Positions 19,304 through 26,818 of a stretch of DNA of 64,000 nucleotides are shown here, in pieces; the first letter of the stretch is position 1; the number at the start of each line of letters is the position of its first letter. The position numbers were made by a program, and so were the translations under genes. The notes beneath the pieces were generated by a model, which worked only from the letters and a program-made list of their open reading frames with translations, did no database searches and was not told the DNA's origin. The stretch comes from Halogeometricum sp. S1BR25-6 (GTDB lineage: Archaea; Halobacteriota; Halobacteria; Halobacteriales; Haloferacaceae): NCBI RefSeq assembly GCF_031624495.1, contig NZ_JAMQOP010000005.1, positions 288,748-352,747 of the forward strand, in the 5' to 3' direction.

Positions 19304-19762
19304 TCACGTCGGCGGGAGCCCCTCGACTTTGCTGACTCCCTCGTGGGCGAGTTCGAGCGTCTCAAGCGCGACGGCGGACTGCTCGGCGCTGAACTCTGGT
19401 CCGGTCCACTTGACGGGGTAGGCCGAGGCGAACGACCATCCCCACACGCGGTCGTCGGGGCCAGGGGCGTCCTGCAGGTAGACGTCGACTCGCTTGCGGG
19501 TGACACTGCCGTTGGCGACGGCCCAAATCCAGCTCCAGAAGCCGACGTAGTCCGTCAGCCCCCGCTTGAGGACGAGGTTCTGGTGGCCGATGCGCGTCGG
19601 AAGCTTGTGGCTGAACCCGTTCTGTCCGCCCTCCTCCACCTCCTGCGGTTGCATCTCCATCGACAGCCCGCTCACGCCAGAGAACCCGCCGGCGACGACG
19701 GAGTCTATCTCGACGACGAACCGGTGACCGAGGTACGGGTCGGACCGCTCTTCGGTCGTCAC
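19304..19762 (-). CDS. eCIS inner tube protein 2 (Afp5-like, gp19 family)
   Basis: 152 residues. YLGHRFVVEIDSVVAGGFSG, then HKLPTRIGHQNLVLKRGLTD and VVGFWSWIWAV-like text are the hallmarks of the gp19 tail-tube family, with the C-terminal FSAEQSAVALETLELAHEGV typical of the hub-proximal tube paralogue. It likely forms the tube ring between spike base and main tube. Overlaps the DUF6760 stop by one base. Confidence 0.92.
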   Translation of the reverse strand: MTTEERSDPYLGHRFVVEIDSVVAGGFSGVSGLSMEMQPQEVEEGGQNGFSHKLPTRIGHQNLVLKRGLTDYVGFWSWIWAVANGSVTRKRVDVYLQDAPGPDDRVWGWSFASAYPVKWTGPEFSAEQSAVALETLELAHEGVSKVEGLPPT

Positions 19763-19995
19763 TAGAGATCACCGAGATCCAGCAGGTTGGTCGTCCCGTT
19801 CGTCGCACCGTCGAAGGCGGCACCACCACCGCTCCCCGGCTCGACGTTCATCCGCTCGTTGATGCGGCTTATCTCCTCACACCAGCGACGGCGCTCCCAG
19901 TGCGGCAGGTTGAGTACGTCGTCGTGCGACCAGTTGAAATGGTACGCGACGAACGAAACCTCCTCGTACAACTGGTCGAGCGGATAGCGCGTCAC
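19762..19995 (-). CDS. DUF6760-family eCIS small protein
   Basis: 77 residues. YPLDQLYEEVSFVAYHFNWS, then LNLPHWERRRWCEEISRINE is the DUF6760 pattern as I recall it, a small helical protein found between tube genes in eCIS and related tail clusters. Precise role unknown, perhaps a tube chaperone. Overlaps the upstream gene by four bases. Confidence 0.85.
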   Translation of the reverse strand: MTRYPLDQLYEEVSFVAYHFNWSHDDVLNLPHWERRRWCEEISRINERMNVEPGSGGGAAFDGATNGTTNLLDLGDL

Positions 19996-20513
19996 GGTCG
20001 CGAGTTTCCCGAGGGCGAGGTGACGGCAGTGGTGTCGCCGGAGTCGTCACCCTCGTCGGAATCGCCGGCGGCACTGGACCTTCCCGCCGACTCAGCGGGG
20101 GCGAGTTCGTCGTCCGCCCCCACGTCGAACGACCCGTCTGCGGCCGCCGCGGTCGGGTGCAGTTCCACCTCGTGCTCTTCGCCGCATGCCGGGCAGACGG
20201 CGTCAACGACATCCGCCCCGCGGCTGTTCACCCTAACGTAGAGGTCCTGTAGGTAGCCCAAGTCGGTCACGAACAGGTTCTCTACGACGCTCGGCGAGAC
20301 GTCGTCGAGGCTGCCGAGTTGCGTGACGACGCGTGAGATGAGGATGACAGTCAGGTACGACTCGTTCGAGCGGACGCGCGGGTCCTTCAGCGGGAGAATC
20401 TCGTCGGCGGCCGTGGCGAGGCGCATCACACCGTCGCGGTGGAGCGTCCCCTCGTCGTCGACGTAGCCACTCGGGAGCGTGAACTCGAACTCGGTCTGGA
20501 GCATCCCACTCAT
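19992..20513 (-). CDS. eCIS accessory protein with single zinc knuckle, tail-chaperone-like
   Basis: 173 residues from an ATG overlapping the tube-1 stop (ATGA). MLQTEFEFTLPSGYVDDEGT and ATAADEILPLKDPRVRSNES resemble phage tail assembly chaperone-like proteins of eCIS clusters. Residues about 114-125 have CPACGEEHEVEL, a half zinc ribbon. The last 50 residues are an acidic Ser/Asp tail. Exact function unknown. The longer upstream in-frame extension lies inside the tube gene and is rejected. Confidence 0.75.
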   Translation of the reverse strand: MSGMLQTEFEFTLPSGYVDDEGTLHRDGVMRLATAADEILPLKDPRVRSNESYLTVILISRVVTQLGSLDDVSPSVVENLFVTDLGYLQDLYVRVNSRGADVVDAVCPACGEEHEVELHPTAAAADGSFDVGADDELAPAESAGRSSAAGDSDEGDDSGDTTAVTSPSGNSRP

Positions 20514-20947
20514 GCGGTCCGCTCCATGCCCTCGTGGACGAGTTCGAGCGATTCGATGGCGACGTTGTTCTCGGTCGCGTTCATGTCGGGGGCGTCGTAC
20601 TGGCGCGGCCACGCGTTCGTGAACTCATAGCGCGGGCCGGGGTTGCCCTCCTCGTCGAGGACGATGAGGGCGACGTTGCGCCGAGCGTCGTCGACCTGTC
20701 CGTTCGTGACGGCCTGCCGCCACTCGAACAGTTCGGTCGATTCAGTGATGCCGGTCTGCAGCGTGAGGTTGCCGTACGCGGTGCGACCCGCGAGCTTTCT
20801 GTTTGTGGCGGGTTCGTCGCCGTTGCGGTACTCAACTAACTCCGTCTGCACTTCGGGGACGGTCGCCTGGCTGAATCCGGCCTGCGTGATGCCGTCTATC
20901 TCGAGGAGGAAGCGGAAGTTTCGGAATGGTCCGTGTCTGTCTGGCAT
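20510..20947 (-). CDS. eCIS main inner tube protein (Afp1-like, gp19 family)
   Basis: 145 residues. GPFRNFRFLLEIDGITQAGF, TAYGNLTLQTGITESTELFE and the C-terminal ENNVAIESLELVHEGMERTA mark the major hexameric tube subunit. It directly follows the sheath gene, as in Afp/PVC. A 98-base gap with a 9-bp stem-loop separates it from the sheath stop. Confidence 0.93.
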   Translation of the reverse strand: MPDRHGPFRNFRFLLEIDGITQAGFSQATVPEVQTELVEYRNGDEPATNRKLAGRTAYGNLTLQTGITESTELFEWRQAVTNGQVDDARRNVALIVLDEEGNPGPRYEFTNAWPRQYDAPDMNATENNVAIESLELVHEGMERTA

Positions 20948-20998
20948 GGGTGATTATTTCGTGTTCGTGGTTGGTGTATTCGTCGTGCGGTCGGGGGT

Positions 20999-21025
20999 GG
21001 TTGCCGGGTGTGATGACCGGCAACC
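20999..21025. terminator. Stem-loop between sheath and tube genes
   Basis: Perfect 9-bp inverted repeat (GGTTGCCGG / CCGGCAACC) with a 9-base loop in the sheath-tube gap. There is no T-run, so it may be an RNA processing or stability element, or an attenuator that sets sheath-to-tube ratio, rather than a strict terminator. Confidence 0.45.
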
Positions 21026-21045
21026 GGATCAGTTGGGGAACATCG

Positions 21046-23325
21046 TCAGTTCGCGGCATCCCCCGTCCACTGCGCGATTCTGATGATGACGAACTCGGCG
21101 GGTTTCACCGGCGCGACGCCGACGAGGATCTTTAATCGCCCGTTGTCGATATCGTCCTGTGTCATCGTCGTCCGGTCACACTTGACGAAGAACGCCTCCT
21201 CGGGCGTCGCCCCCTGCAACGCGCCATCACGCCACGTGGTGGTGAGGAAGCCGCTGATACTCTGCCTGACGCGCGCCCAGAGCGGTTCGTCGTTCGGTTC
21301 GAAAACGACGTGCTGGGTGCCCTCGTCGAGCGACTCCTCGATGTAGAGCATCAGCCGACGCACGTTGACGTAACGGTCGGCGGCGTCGCTCGACGTGGTC
21401 CGGGCGCCCCAGACGCGCACACCGCGCCCCGGGAAGCTCCGAATGCAGTTGACGCCCTTCGGATTGAGGACGTCCTGGTCGCCCTTCGAGACGTTCTTCT
21501 GGAGGCCGATGGCGCCGCGAACCACCTCGTTTGCGGGCGCTTTGTGGACACCGCGTTCCGCGTCGGTTCGGGCGTAGACGCCCGTAATGTGCCCGCCCGG
21601 CGGGACAAGTTTCTCCGCATTCGTCGCAGGGTCGGCCACTCGAATCCACGGATAGTAGAACGCCGCGTTACCGGAGTCGACGGGCGGTCGGAGCTTTGAC
21701 GGGCGGTCGGCTCGTTCCGGCGCTTGGAGGACCGCGAAGCGGTCGCCCATCCGCTCGCAATGGTCGACGAGTTCGTTCGTGAGGTTCGCGACCGTCACCT
21801 CGTCTGGTGCGCAGACGATAGCGATGTCGTCCACCTCCTCGAACGCTGCGAGTCCGGTACGCTCGCCCGCTGTCGTTCGCCCCGCGTAGTCGGACAACTG
21901 CGCCGACCCACCGGATCCACCGTCGAGCCGAGAGACCGCGGGCGACCCGGGCGCCCCGGTCGCCGGGCGGCCCTCGCCCAGTCGCCGAACCGTGACGAGG
22001 TTCGAGGTGCCGTTGACGACCTTCTCGTAGTAGTTCCCGTCGGCCTCGTTCACGGAGAGACCGTCGAACACCTCCTCGACCGATGGATCGGGGACGGCGT
22101 CGTGTTCGGGGTTGGCGCCGTGGTCGAACGCTGCCTCGGCGTCGGCGTCGCTCCAGTATCGGACGGTGAGGCGGAACGGCGCATCGTCGGAACCGGGTTG
22201 TGCACCCAACGCGTCGCTGACGACGAGGGCAACGTTGTTCCCCCAGGGTCCGGGGCCGACGGCGGTCGCTTCGAGGACCGGCGCGTCCGACTCGGTCGAT
22301 GTCGGTCCGGACGACCTCTCCTCTTCGTCGGCGAGGTTCCCGACAACACGGACCGCGACCAGTCCGTCCGCGGCGGACGTGACGACCGTCGCTCGCTTGG
22401 GTTCGTCGTCGTTCGGGGCGAACCGTACCGAGAGGTCGAGGGCGTCGCCCGGCGCGAGCGTCGTCGTTCCCTCCTCGCCGAGGTCAACCGCCGCGGCAAA
22501 CTCGTCGGTTCCGGTGTCCCCGCCGGCGACGACTTCGACATCTTCCTCGGCAACGGTGACCGCCTCCTCGCCCGTATTCGTAAGAGTGAGCGCCGCCGTC
22601 GCCGTCTCTCCGCCGGACACCGAACCGAAGTCGACGCGCCACGGGGACGCGTTGAGGACGCCGTCGCGGGCGCTCCCTTCGAGGCGGACTTCCAGGGGCG
22701 TCTCGCCGGCATCCACCTCCAGTGTCGCGTTCTTCTCGCCCGCGCTCTCCGGTTCGAACGTGACCGTGAGCTCGACGGAGTCACCCGGCGCGAGTGTCGT
22801 CTCTCCGTCGGATTCGGACGTGACGACGAATTCTTCGTCCTCGGTGTCGGCACCGCCCGAGACGGTCAGGTCGTCGGCGCTGACGACGAGGTCGGTCCTG
22901 CCGATGTTCCGCACCGAGAGCGTCTTCGTCGCCGTCTCGCCGACCGCGACGAGTCCTAGTCCGAGTCGGGCGGATCCGCCGAGCATTCCCGGCATAGGAT
23001 CCCCGGCCGCATTGAGGACCGTCTTCGCCTCTTTCGCATCTTTTGTCACTACCCGACCGACGTAACACCGCTTCCCGCCGTTCCTGAAGAAACCTTCCAC
23101 GGCGTAGGCGAAGTACTTCGTCTGGAGAGCCCCGCTCTTTCGGTAAAGGTCGAACCCGCCGTACGTCCGCTCAAAGTTTGCGAAGCTGTCGAGCAGCCGC
23201 GGCTCCGTCGGACCTCGCTCCGTCTCTCCCAAGAAACCGGCCGTACTCGTACTCACGCCCTCAATTGGTCGCGAGCCGATCTGTACCTCTTCGACGTAGA
23301 CGCCCGGAGCGAGATACTCGGGCAT
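21046..23325 (-). CDS. eCIS contractile sheath protein with two inserted Ig-like (ASH-type) domains
   Basis: 759 residues. N-terminus EYLAPGVYVEEVQIGSRPIE and AGFLGETERGP, plus the C-terminal block CIRSFPGRGVRVWGARTTSS, RYVNVRRLMLYIEESLDEGT and PAEFVIIRIAQ are canonical tail sheath. Residues about 115-218 and 222-330 are two tandem beta-sandwich domains with the ASH/Hydin pattern (VGETATKTLSVRNIG; GGETATAALTLTNTG; TVTFEP / SVRFAP), placed where normal sheaths have a surface domain. They should decorate the sheath exterior. A TATA-like box (23381-23387) and SD before the ATG suggest an own promoter. Confidence 0.93.
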   Translation of the reverse strand: MPEYLAPGVYVEEVQIGSRPIEGVSTSTAGFLGETERGPTEPRLLDSFANFERTYGGFDLYRKSGALQTKYFAYAVEGFFRNGGKRCYVGRVVTKDAKEAKTVLNAAGDPMPGMLGGSARLGLGLVAVGETATKTLSVRNIGRTDLVVSADDLTVSGGADTEDEEFVVTSESDGETTLAPGDSVELTVTFEPESAGEKNATLEVDAGETPLEVRLEGSARDGVLNASPWRVDFGSVSGGETATAALTLTNTGEEAVTVAEEDVEVVAGGDTGTDEFAAAVDLGEEGTTTLAPGDALDLSVRFAPNDDEPKRATVVTSAADGLVAVRVVGNLADEEERSSGPTSTESDAPVLEATAVGPGPWGNNVALVVSDALGAQPGSDDAPFRLTVRYWSDADAEAAFDHGANPEHDAVPDPSVEEVFDGLSVNEADGNYYEKVVNGTSNLVTVRRLGEGRPATGAPGSPAVSRLDGGSGGSAQLSDYAGRTTAGERTGLAAFEEVDDIAIVCAPDEVTVANLTNELVDHCERMGDRFAVLQAPERADRPSKLRPPVDSGNAAFYYPWIRVADPATNAEKLVPPGGHITGVYARTDAERGVHKAPANEVVRGAIGLQKNVSKGDQDVLNPKGVNCIRSFPGRGVRVWGARTTSSDAADRYVNVRRLMLYIEESLDEGTQHVVFEPNDEPLWARVRQSISGFLTTTWRDGALQGATPEEAFFVKCDRTTMTQDDIDNGRLKILVGVAPVKPAEFVIIRIAQWTGDAAN

Positions 23326-23375
23326 CTACGACACGCTCCCCGCCGGGTCGGCGTACATACCACTGAGATGATTGA

Positions 23376-23392
23376 ATCCGATATAACATTAT
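23376..23392 (-). promoter_or_regulatory. Probable promoter for the sheath gene
   Basis: AT-rich spot with TTATAT on the minus strand about 55 bases before the sheath ATG, in the gap after the preceding gene, followed by a GGGGAG ribosome site 10 bases before the start. It would let sheath and tube be made in excess over the first two genes. Confidence 0.4.
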
Positions 23393-23395
23393 CTA

Positions 23396-24037
23396 TTAAT
23401 CATGTTTGACTAGCGAGAGCGAGACCGACACTGTTTCGCCCTCCGTCACCGTGACTTCGGTCGACTCCGAGACGAGGTCCAGTGTCGGGTGCGTCGCCAT
23501 CACCGTCAGCGGGTCACCCGCCGGGACGACGACGCGCCGACCGTCCCGTTCGACGACGTCGCGGGCGTCGAGCGGAGGAAGTCCGACGACGAACTCGCCG
23601 CGGTCGTCAGTTCGACCAGTCGTATCGAGTCCCGAAAGCGTGATCGTCGCGTCGGCGACCGGTTCCGTCGCCGCCGTGAGTACCCGCCCTCGGACGAGTG
23701 TCGCCCATGCGGGGAACCGGTAGGCCGGCGCCGGCGTTAGCGGAACCTCGATGACGGGTGAGAGCGGTTCGAGATCAGCGAGCGTGACCGCCACCTCGGT
23801 GGGGAGGAACCGATCCTCACTCGTCACGATGACGGTCCGGGGGTCTTTCGTCTCGTCGAGATCGAAAAAGAGGAAGTGACCGCTCGGCGATGGAACCGGT
23901 CTCGCAGCACCCGACAATCGGACCGTCAGTTGGTCGCGGAGGCACGTCCCGGCGAACGCATCGACGGGGCGGACCGCCAGCGAGAGTCGCGCGGTCGAGG
24001 TGCCGAGCCGCTCACCGAGACGGTCACTCGCCGGCAT
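23396..24037 (-). CDS. eCIS accessory protein, carboxypeptidase-regulatory-like fold
   Basis: 213 residues from the ATG at 24037, overlapping the DUF4255 gene by 14 bases. The N-terminal half has FAGTCLRDQLTVRLSGAARP and FFDLDETKDPRTVIVTSEDR; the C-terminal half is a beta-sandwich of the carboxypeptidase regulatory type (LVRGRVLTAATEPVADATIT, TDDRGEFVVGLPP). Similar proteins accompany the DUF4255 gene in some eCIS loci; exact role is unknown, perhaps a tail-end or surface adaptor. Confidence 0.7.
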   Translation of the reverse strand: MPASDRLGERLGTSTARLSLAVRPVDAFAGTCLRDQLTVRLSGAARPVPSPSGHFLFFDLDETKDPRTVIVTSEDRFLPTEVAVTLADLEPLSPVIEVPLTPAPAYRFPAWATLVRGRVLTAATEPVADATITLSGLDTTGRTDDRGEFVVGLPPLDARDVVERDGRRVVVPAGDPLTVMATHPTLDLVSESTEVTVTEGETVSVSLSLVKHD

Positions 24038-24623
24038 CAGTCCCTCCCATGAGGTGGTCGTCCACCCGGCGTTCGACGACGCGCGGCGTCGGGGACGGCG
24101 CCTCGGTCGAGACGAACACCGGACCGACGACGCAGACGAGCGAGGGTTGGTAGGGGACGTCGGTGAACGTGTTCCAAACCTCGAACGCGTCGTCGGCTGA
24201 CTGTGAGTCGACGACGATGCGGAGTTCGCGGTCCTCTGAGAGGGATCCCAACAGGTCAGATCCCGAGACGACCGGATTGTCGGCGAATACCTGTATCGTC
24301 CGGCCGAGGACGCGGTGCTGTTCGAGCGACTGTGCCGTCTCGTCTGTTCCGCCATCACTCGAATGGGCGGTCACCAAGTAGTGCAGGTCAAGAGGGACCG
24401 ACCCCGGGTCCGGCGGTCCGTCGCCGAGGCGATCGCGGTTCCGGAGGTAGGGGTTCACCGCGGTCCGGTAGAGAAACAGTGTGAGTCGAGGGGCGCCGTT
24501 CGCTCTGGTCGCGCCGGGCGAGGAGAGGGCGACGTCGTCCGCGTCGAGCAAATCGCGCATCCGACCGCGGAGCAACTTGACGACTGTCTCGCTGGCGTCC
24601 GCGACCGCTGTGTACCCCCCCAT
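24024..24623 (-). CDS. eCIS tail terminator, DUF4255 (Afp16-like)
   Basis: 199 residues. MGGYTAVADASETVVKLLRG, APRLTLFLYRTAVNPYLRNR, LDLHYLVTAHS and LGRTIQVFADNPV are the DUF4255 signature; the family caps the sheath-tube distal end. The ATG at 24623 is chosen over 24677 because it has an AGGAG ribosome site and lies downstream of the predicted transcription start. First gene of the operon. Confidence 0.92.
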   Translation of the reverse strand: MGGYTAVADASETVVKLLRGRMRDLLDADDVALSSPGATRANGAPRLTLFLYRTAVNPYLRNRDRLGDGPPDPGSVPLDLHYLVTAHSSDGGTDETAQSLEQHRVLGRTIQVFADNPVVSGSDLLGSLSEDRELRIVVDSQSADDAFEVWNTFTDVPYQPSLVCVVGPVFVSTEAPSPTPRVVERRVDDHLMGGTDAGE

Positions 24624-24659
24624 TGCTACCGACTCCTGCCGGGTGTCGCTTCTGCTCGA

Positions 24660-24702
24660 CTGTTCATACCTTCCCACTTCGCGGGAGGCAAATATAAGCG
24701 TA
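24660..24702 (-). promoter_or_regulatory. Predicted eCIS operon promoter
   Basis: TATA-like CGCTTATATT on the minus strand at 24691-24700 predicts a start near 24668, leaving a leader of about 45 bases with an AGGAG site before the DUF4255 ATG. It is the only clear AT-rich box immediately upstream of the 24-kb gene run. Confidence 0.5.
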
Positions 24703-25366
24703 GCCCGACTACGAGACGCGGAGGTTCCGAAGGACTCTGTGGCTCGGGGGGAGACGAAACCGTCCCCGGTTCCGACGCGAAGCGCAGCAGATTCTCTCTC
24801 ACTGAGTGTGGCGCTCCACCGACCGAGTAGTCGTACAGAATAGATACGGATTACAGAATTATACCTGTAATTGTAAGTATATTTATCTAAGCTATAATAC
24901 CTTTCCCTAACGTGATTCCACTGTGAGAAGAGGTCACACGACCGTGTCTAACTCGTTTCCGGGTTGAACCGAAGCGGAGAACCGAAGTAGATGCGTACAT
25001 TCCGCCGCAGCCAGTTCTATCTGCCAAGAAAGTAAATCAAAACAGACCTATTATATTCAAATATGAATATTTTGCGGTCAGTTTGTCAAATCCAGCCCTC
25101 AAAAATAGAATTTAGATGAAATAGTTCGACTATTTGAGATCAAAGATTAAAACATAGAAACTAATAGGTATTCTGGAGGATTCTAGGAGTGGCCGGAGAA
25201 CCTCCCGGACGACGTCTCTTCGAAAGCGACGATCACGGTGGAAAAAACAATAACAATCAGTACGACTACTGGTTAGGGGAGAGCGGGCGGAAGAATGCTT
25301 TCTAAGTACAAAGACCGGTCGATTCGGAGAATTAGTTCTCGCTTGTCGGTAAAGTGGATGAACGGT
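24703..25366. other. AT-rich intergenic stretch, no gene seen
   Basis: Between the eCIS promoter and the ORB field. Many stops in all frames, AT-rich from about 24840, no recognisable RNA or protein. It probably belongs to the replication origin region. Confidence 0.5.
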
Positions 25367-26026
25367 GGTTTACTGGAAACGGTGGTGTAGTGACTATGAA
25401 TCCGGTTTCCCTAACTCACTGAATATGAGTAGAAGTTGTTCCACTTACAATGGGTTATTAACCAACGAGTGACAACACACCGTTTTCCGTTGGTTAACCA
25501 GAGGCGTCTGACAGGTGTCAGACCCCACTATTTCCACTAATAGGCTTACACGATGAGAACTAGCGGGTCTATCTAGCCACCCACCCCCCATAATTTCCAG
25601 TAAAGCTAGCGACGAAGGTCTCCTGAACTCTCTTGCTACTTTCTTTTCACGAGAAACAACCGCAATAGTAATATTCTATAGGTCTCTTACGGACTAACTC
25701 AAGCGTTGATAACATAAACTTTCCACTAGTTTAGAATTCTTCTCCAGCAGATGGTTCTCTTTCGTGGTGCTTTACTGGAAATAATGGGGAGGGGGTGTTC
25801 TGGTCTCCCCCTCAACTGCGTCCCTCTATTGTCTGCTGGTTTGCGTTCTAATGGAGTATACTGGAAATAGTGGGGTCCCTCAAGTATATAAAGAACCATT
25901 TACTGGAAATACTGGAACCCTGTGGTTCTTCCTCTCGTGACTGATTACATAGAGTCTCTGTAAGTTACCGGAAACAATGGGGTGGGTTGGCCATCCACGA
26001 CTTACTGGTTTCACTGGAAATGATGG
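25367..26026. other. Replication origin candidate with ORB-like repeats
   Basis: At least eight sites match the archaeal origin recognition box pattern of TTTACTGGAAAT followed by a G-string. Plus-strand sites: 25367-25387, 25771-25796, 25857-25878, 25898-25920, 25961-25990, 26009-26026. Minus-strand sites: 25521-25540 and 25581-25604. The two minus sites and the first strong plus site face each other across an AT-rich segment (about 25625-25745) suited for unwinding. The flanking Orc1/Cdc6 relic supports the reading, since haloarchaeal origins usually sit beside such a gene. Confidence 0.65.
25458..25497. repeat. Inverted repeat TTAACCAAC-N22-GTTGGTTAA, copy 1
   Basis: Nine-base perfect arms inside the origin region. 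The left arm with flanks (ATTAACCAACGAG) is identical to a second copy at 57642-57683. Two distant copies with similar spacers suggest a binding site for a dimeric protein or a recombination site. Confidence 0.55.
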
Positions 26027-26471
26027 TTTCATCCGGACGACACGTTGTACAAACGTCGGAACACACTCAAAGTAGAATACGTCCCAGATAACATCGTTGG
26101 ACGAGACAACAAGATTGAGGAGTACGAAGCGGCTCTGCAGCCAATTATTAACGGTGAATATCCCGACAGCTACACCAGTTTGGTCGCGACTTATCTACCA
26201 ACGCTACAAAAAACTCTGTGAGTTCCAAGGGCGGGATCCGCGTACCACTCGGCGGATACGTAGCTTCCTGTCTGATTTCGAGATCCTCAATCTGACCCTC
26301 TCGCATATGGAACACCGTGGCCAGGACGGTGGAACGTACCGTGAACACCAACTCAACCGCGACATCGCGACCGTCGTTAACGCGCTACAGACGATTATCA
26401 GCGAATTCGGCGCCTACCAGAGTATCCTTGAGTATCTTCCCGACTCCGGCGAAGAGTTTGCCCCTATATAG
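26024..26471 (+). pseudogene. Orc1/Cdc6 replication initiator, internally deleted
   Basis: Frame 1 from 26024 reads LYKRRNTLKVEYVPDNIVGR, then DNKIEEYEAALQPIINGEYP, the usual N-terminus of haloarchaeal Orc1. At about 26168-26180 the text jumps into another frame giving the C-terminal winged-helix part: LIYQRYKKLCEFQGRDPRTT, RRIRSFLSDFEI, MEHRGQDGGTYREHQLNRDI, ending at 26471. The whole AAA+ core with Walker A and B (roughly 250 residues) is missing, the halves are out of frame, and no in-frame ATG precedes the N-terminal part. The gene is dead. Confidence 0.85.
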
Positions 26472-26818
26472 TGTAGAATTTGCCTTATCCATCGCCAATT
26501 TTTCATATACGATTCTAATTTATTGTTGGCCGGTCTGGCACAGGACGACACCAAGAACACAGCCGGTTCAATTGGGAGTGAATCATCTACTAAGCACTAT
26601 TATGGTGTCCGTGGCGTAGAATTTGCTATCAAATTTCAGAGCGTATCTCAGTCGAGTTTGACTGGTGAACAGAACGGAGTCCTACGGACACGACTTCGCT
26701 CTCGTCGGAGTGTTTATTAGCTCTGATGGAAATCGTGTGACATGCCTTGTAGTGACGACGCGGTTCGCCGACTGATAGATACATCCGACTCCAGAGTAAC
26801 GCTCGGAGGGGCGATACG
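26472..26818. other. Intergenic, no gene supported
   Basis: Contains two near copies of GTAGAATTTGC (about 26474 and 26614), perhaps debris of a rearrangement next to the Orc1 relic. A GGAGG ribosome site at 26804-26808 serves the downstream dehydrogenase. Short open frames here have no recognisable content. Confidence 0.4.

Noticed and set aside
1..24623. Complete myovirus prophage
   Set aside because: No capsid, portal, terminase, lysis or integrase genes in the run, while AAA+ ATPase, DUF4157, DUF6760 and LysM-tube proteins are eCIS markers. The left flank is unseen, so this is not absolute.
24024..24677. Longer start (24677) for the DUF4255 protein
   Set aside because: It would lie at or before the predicted transcription start, and the extra residues are unlike the family; ATG 24623 has an SD.
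26317..26720. Small frames after the Orc1 relic as genes
   Set aside because: They overlap the relic or lack recognisable content and ribosome sites; likely debris.
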